Below are positions 6,628-10,805 of a stretch of DNA of 10,805 nt, piece by piece. A program made the translations under genes and the position numbers. Source of the stretch: Desulfobacterales bacterium (GTDB lineage: Bacteria; Desulfobacterota; Desulfobacteria; Desulfobacterales; Desulfobacteraceae); the NCBI GenBank assembly GCA_022361095.1, contig JAKSBO010000387.1, forward strand, positions 1 through 10,805. The letters run 5' to 3'. The notes below the pieces were generated by a model, which saw nothing but the letters and a program-made list of their open reading frames with translations, was not told where the DNA came from and did not search any database. The number at the start of each line of letters is the position of its first letter. Position 1 is the first letter of the stretch.

Positions 6628-9600
6628 ATGCATTCAAATAGATATTTGATTGGATTAAAATATATTTTAACCATCTTATTCGTATCTATTTCTGCGGCTT
6701 GTGCGGCAACCTGTCTGGCCGGCACGCTCCCCAAACAGGTTGTCGTGGCTGTGGGTACGGACAGCACCCCCTATTATTTCCTGGATCAGGAAAATCACCC
6801 GGCCGGTTTGGTGGTGGATATCTGGAAGCTCTGGGCCGAAAAAACCGGCATAGAAGTCGTGTTCAAGCCTGTCCCCTTTTACCAAACCCTTATATCCGTA
6901 CAAAATGGAGATGCAGATATCCACGCAGGGTGTTTTTTCAGCAAAAAAAGAAGTAAAACCCTGGATTTTATAACGCCGGTGGTTAGGGTCCGAACCCATT
7001 TTTTTGTGAAAAAGAATATTCTAGGCGTAAATCGCCTGAAGGATCTGCGCGGCTTTCGCATCGGCATGATTAAGGGAGATGTCGCCATTGATTACCTGGA
7101 ACAAAAACTGCCCAACGCCACACTGGCGGTCTATCCGGATAACCTGGCCCTGTTCAAAGCCGTTAAGTCCGGTGATATTCTTGCATTTGTCAAAGACACC
7201 AATATCGCTTTGGCCATGCTCAAACAAAAAGGGATAATGAATCAGTTCCGGTATTTTGACCAGGAGCCGCTTTACGAGGCGGATTGGCTTTGCGCCGTGC
7301 AACGCGGAAATAAACGTTTGGCTGAAATCGTACGAAAAGGGATGCAAAAGATTCCCCAGGCCGACAAAGCCGCTGTTTTTCGTAAATGGACACGCAGATC
7401 CCAGGATCTTGCGACCGATGCATTGACCATTGCCTGCAGCAATGAGTACCCGCCCATGTCCATGATTAATGCCTCAGGCCATCCGTCCGGTATGCTGGTG
7501 GATGTATGGCGGCTGTGGGCAGCCAAAACCGGCCGGAAAATAAATTTTAAATTTTTCAGTCCGGGTGAGGCCTTAAAAGCAATTGAGGATGGAAGGGCAG
7601 ATATCCATTCAGGCTTAAGCATATCAAAAAAACGAAAAACAACCATTGTATTCTCCCAACCCTTTTACCGGATGGAAAGCGGTTTTTTTTATAAACTTGG
7701 ACCGGGTGCCCCCAAAACCCTGGCCGATTTAAAGGGGAGAATTGTCGGAACAGATGCCGGCCGCATGCCGTTAGACCATCTACAGCCTCAAAGCCGAGTC
7801 TTCCAGGTGCGGCACGCGGATCACGATCTGCTCCAGGAGGCATCCCAGGGTGCCTTTGACGTCTTTTTCGCAGAAAATCCCTATGTCTCAACCCAGCTTG
7901 AACGCCGGGGAGAACAAGGAAGCTACGGCCTTCTGCCCCAGGGGAAAATGACCCAGCCCATTTATGCGGGTGTGGCAAAAAAAAACCCAGCACTTTTAAA
8001 GATTGTGAACAAAGGCCTTGCCGACATGTCCGATGTTGAACTGGCCGACATTGAAGCGCGCTGGATCAAAGACCCATCTCTCAGGCAGTTTGGGAACAAC
8101 GCCATGGCCAATATACTCACCCCGGAAGAAAAAGCCTGGCTGAAATCCCATCAGGTGGTTCCGATTTTAGGGGAAGCCGGCTGGCCCCCCATCAGTTTTG
8201 CAGATCCAACGGGCCGGTATAAAGGGGTGGCGGCGGACTATATCAATCTGATCGGACGCCGGCTGGGTATTCGGTTTGAAGTCATCACCGACTACACCTG
8301 GGAGCAGATGACAGCCATGGTAAAAACGGGAAAGGCAAACGGAATTACCTGTATAGCCAGGGAAAAGGCCCGGGAAAATTGGATCTCATTCACTTCGCCT
8401 TATTTTATGAGCCCCTATGTCATTGTGACTAAAAAACAGATGGCGGACATTTCCGGAATAGAAAACCTGGCCGGTAAAACCCTGGCCGTTGAAGAAGGGG
8501 CCCTTTTGCATTCCAGGTTGAAGATACAATATCCGGACGTCATACTTAACCCGGTTGAGCATACACTCAAGGCCCTTGAGAATGTGGCCGACGGGTCAAG
8601 TGACGCCTATGCCGGAAACCTTATGGTGATCAAATACCTATTGAATAAAAAGCGTATTGATACACTCAAAATTGCAGCGCCTGCCCCTTGGCCGGAATCC
8701 AGACTTTGCCTTGGCATTCGCAAGGACTGGCCCCTTTTGATTTCATCGGTTAACAAAGCCATTGAAAATATATCCCAGGAATCTCACCCGCTGATCAACC
8801 TGCACTGGATGGAGGAGCTTGAGGATGCGGAACAGGAAACCATGCGCCTGCTCACACACGATGAGAAGGAATGGCTCAGGTCCCATCCGGCCGTGAGATT
8901 GGGCATTGACCCTGCCTGGCCGCCGTTTGAATTCTATTCCCGGGAGCACGGTTATTCAGGCGTGGCCGCCGAATATATCAACAAAATAAAAAACCGGCTC
9001 AATATCTCCCTGGAACCCCAGATCGGCCTGACCTGGCAACAAGTCATGGAAAGGGGACGGCAAAAAGAGATCGACCTGTTTCCCTGTATTGCCCCCAGCC
9101 CCAAGCGGTCACAATTTCTTAATTTCACCAATCCATACCTCTCTTTCCCCATGGTCATTGCCGCTGAAACGAATTTCCCGTTTATCAGCGGGCTTGAAGA
9201 CCTGAAAGGTAAAACGGTTGCAGTGGCACAAGGCTATATATCCCATGAAATTCTCCAAAAAGATTTTCCAACGCTTACACTGTTACCCGTTGAATCGGTG
9301 GCCGAGGGCCTCAAACGGATCAGCCAGAACAGGGCCGATGTATTTGTGGGAAACCTTGCCTCCATTACCTACAGCTCCAAACAAACCGGATTGACCAATA
9401 TCAAAATTTCCGCTGTGACGCCCTACAAATTTGATCTCTCCATGGGGGTGCGAAAGGATTGGCCTCAACTGGTCTCCATTCTCGACAAACTTTTAACGAA
9501 CATGCCTCAATCCGAAAAAAACAGAATCCGGGATGACTGGGTCCGCATGCAGTTTGAGCATCAAACCAACTGGACCCTTCTGTGGAAATGGATTTTAGGG

Positions 9601-10805
9601 ATGACACTTGTCTCGGGCACCATCCTGGGTATTATTCTTTTTTCCAACAATAAACTTAAAAAGGCCGAAGCCTCCTTGAGAGAGAGTCACAAAGATTTGG
9701 CCCTGGCCGTAGCCGTGGCCAAGGAGGAAAAACAAAAGGCCTTGGCGGCAGACCAGGCAAAAAGTCAATTTCTGGCCAATATGAGCCATGAAATCCGGAC
9801 CCCCATGAATGCGATCATCGGTATGACCCATCTGATCAGGCAGACCGAGCTGGACATAAAACAAACGGATTACGTAAGCAAGATCGATACGTCTGCCAAA
9901 TCCCTGCTGAACCTGATCAACGATATTCTGGATTTTTCAAAAATTGAAGCCGGCAAGATGGACATGGAAATTGTGCCGTTCAGCCTGGATGAAACCATGG
10001 AAAAACTTGCCGGCCTGATTACGGTCAAGGCCGCTGCCAAAAAAGAGCTTGAAGTGCGGTTCAAGGTGGACCCCCAAATCCCCAATTCCCTGAAAGGCGA
10101 TCCGTTAAGGCTGAACCAGGTTCTGGTCAACCTTGGCAACAATGCAGTGAAATTTACGGATAAAGGCCACATCTCCGTATCGGTGGATCTGCTTGAGAGG
10201 CAAGAGGATCGGGGAATCTTAAGATTCTGCGTTGCGGACAGCGGCATCGGCATGACACCTGAACAGCAGAAAAAACTGTTCAAAGTATTCAGCCAGGGAG
10301 ATTCCTCCACCACCCGGAAGTACGGTGGCACAGGATTGGGGCTTGTCATTTCAAAACGGATTGTCGAAATGATGGGCGGAGATATCTTTCTTGAAAGTAC
10401 AGCCGGGAAAGGCAGCACCTTCTCTTTTACCCTGCCCATTGCATTCGGCCCCAAAGAGGCACCCAAGCAAAAGCGTGAAGAACACACGCTTTCCAGAGCC
10501 GTTCTGGGGGCCAAAATTCTTCTGGCAGAGGACCACGAAATCAACCAGCAGGTTGCAAAGGAAATCCTGGAAAGCGCCGGTTTTTTTGTCCGGATGGCCA
10601 ATAACGGAGAAGAGGCCCTTTCCATGGCCTTGTCCCAGGAATTTGACCTGGTTCTCATGGATCTTCAAATGCCGGTGATGGACGGGTACCAGGCAACCCG
10701 GGAAATAAGGCGCCACAAAACCACCGAAGATCTGCCCATTGTGGCCATGACGGCATCCGCCATGCCCCGGGACCGGGCAAAGGCCATGGATGCGGGCATG
10801 GATTC
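6628..10805 (+). CDS. BvgS-like hybrid histidine kinase with four periplasmic solute-binding modules (3' end cut by window)
   Basis: Inner-membrane two-component sensor, 1392 residues visible with no stop, cut at the right edge. Order: signal peptide (about 1-31); four SBP_bac_3 (Venus-flytrap) modules at about 37-258, 265-485, 510-735 and 757-970; one membrane segment (about 983-1006); a short charged, probably coiled-coil linker; HisKA with [10 protein letters not shown] (H1054); HATPase_c with NNAVKF (N1172), DSGIGM (1204-1209) and GTGLGL (1235-1239 region); then a receiver domain with acidic residues E1301/D1302 and phospho-acceptor D1345 in [11 protein letters not shown]. Each flytrap keeps an Arg followed by an F-x-x-P segment, the usual ligand-contact region, so amino-acid-like or small organic ligands are plausible. 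BvgS itself has two such modules and a PAS domain; this protein has four and no room for PAS. ATG 6628 has only a weak GGAAAA before it but directly begins the signal peptide. More REC or HPt domains may follow outside. Confidence 0.93.
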   Translation, partial: MHSNRYLIGLKYILTILFVSISAACAATCLAGTLPKQVVVAVGTDSTPYYFLDQENHPAGLVVDIWKLWAEKTGIEVVFKPVPFYQTLISVQNGDADIHAGCFFSKKRSKTLDFITPVVRVRTHFFVKKNILGVNRLKDLRGFRIGMIKGDVAIDYLEQKLPNATLAVYPDNLALFKAVKSGDILAFVKDTNIALAMLKQKGIMNQFRYFDQEPLYEADWLCAVQRGNKRLAEIVRKGMQKIPQADKAAVFRKWTRRSQDLATDALTIACSNEYPPMSMINASGHPSGMLVDVWRLWAAKTGRKINFKFFSPGEALKAIEDGRADIHSGLSISKKRKTTIVFSQPFYRMESGFFYKLGPGAPKTLADLKGRIVGTDAGRMPLDHLQPQSRVFQVRHADHDLLQEASQGAFDVFFAENPYVSTQLERRGEQGSYGLLPQGKMTQPIYAGVAKKNPALLKIVNKGLADMSDVELADIEARWIKDPSLRQFGNNAMANILTPEEKAWLKSHQVVPILGEAGWPPISFADPTGRYKGVAADYINLIGRRLGIRFEVITDYTWEQMTAMVKTGKANGITCIAREKARENWISFTSPYFMSPYVIVTKKQMADISGIENLAGKTLAVEEGALLHSRLKIQYPDVILNPVEHTLKALENVADGSSDAYAGNLMVIKYLLNKKRIDTLKIAAPAPWPESRLCLGIRKDWPLLISSVNKAIENISQESHPLINLHWMEELEDAEQETMRLLTHDEKEWLRSHPAVRLGIDPAWPPFEFYSREHGYSGVAAEYINKIKNRLNISLEPQIGLTWQQVMERGRQKEIDLFPCIAPSPKRSQFLNFTNPYLSFPMVIAAETNFPFISGLEDLKGKTVAVAQGYISHEILQKDFPTLTLLPVESVAEGLKRISQNRADVFVGNLASITYSSKQTGLTNIKISAVTPYKFDLSMGVRKDWPQLVSILDKLLTNMPQSEKNRIRDDWVRMQFEHQTNWTLLWKWILGMTLVSGTILGIILFSNNKLKKAEASLRESHKDLALAVAVAKEEKQKALAADQAKSQFLANMSHEIRTPMNAIIGMTHLIRQTELDIKQTDYVSKIDTSAKSLLNLINDILDFSKIEAGKMDMEIVPFSLDETMEKLAGLITVKAAAKKELEVRFKVDPQIPNSLKGDPLRLNQVLVNLGNNAVKFTDKGHISVSVDLLERQEDRGILRFCVADSGIGMTPEQQKKLFKVFSQGDSSTTRKYGGTGLGLVISKRIVEMMGGDIFLESTAGKGSTFSFTLPIAFGPKEAPKQKREEHTLSRAVLGAKILLAEDHEINQQVAKEILESAGFFVRMANNGEEALSMALSQEFDLVLMDLQMPVMDGYQATREIRRHKTTEDLPIVAMTASAMPRDRAKAMDAGMD

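Noticed and set aside
6428..6637. A 69-codon minus-strand reading frame in the divergent spacer
   Set aside because: No family resemblance, no ribosome site that I can see, and it overlaps the start of the hybrid kinase and the proposed synthetase promoter.
9870..10658. Long minus-strand open frame of 262 codons
   Set aside because: Antisense to the HisKA/HATPase/receiver part of the hybrid kinase, Ser/Arg-rich with no domain; a shadow frame.

Overview
The window looks like a chromosomal segment of a Gram-negative, sulfate-reducer-like bacterium, most likely Desulfobacterota of the Desulfobacter/Desulfobacula type. This is an inference from gene content: an ADP-forming acyl-CoA synthetase, a DUF2914 protein, a c-di-AMP cyclase in a Gram-negative setting and a very large BvgS-type hybrid kinase. 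Codon and base composition are even across all genes. I see no insertion sequence, phage gene, tRNA, rRNA or CRISPR array.

Layout. Positions 131-2857 (minus strand) form a tightly packed three-gene unit, read right to left: a secreted DUF2914 protein, a diadenylate cyclase fused to YbbR repeats (a CdaA-CdaR-like fusion), and a DODA/YgiD-type extradiol dioxygenase. The genes overlap by 1 and 20 bases, so co-translation is likely. Positions 1-130, downstream of this unit, hold no gene or convincing terminator that I can see. A divergent spacer (2858-3159) carries a candidate sigma-70 promoter and a short direct repeat. It leads rightward into a small RIO/Kdo-kinase-like protein kinase homologue that seems to start at a CTG codon. 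The 3' end of that gene overlaps, tail to tail, a short S4 RNA-binding protein gene, which is itself translationally coupled to a fused beta-alpha ADP-forming acyl-CoA synthetase (3963-6401, minus).

A second divergent spacer (6402-6627) separates the synthetase from a large plus-strand gene that runs off the right edge. It encodes a BvgS-like hybrid histidine kinase with a signal peptide, four tandem periplasmic solute-binding (SBP_bac_3) modules, one membrane segment, HisKA, HATPase and a receiver domain cut by the window end.

Together the window holds a nucleotide second-messenger synthase, an energy-conserving acyl-CoA/ATP enzyme and a multi-ligand sensor. Nothing in the sequence shows that these units act together. 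The most unusual features are the one-polypeptide CdaA-CdaR fusion without glmM, and the four-sensor BvgS-type kinase.
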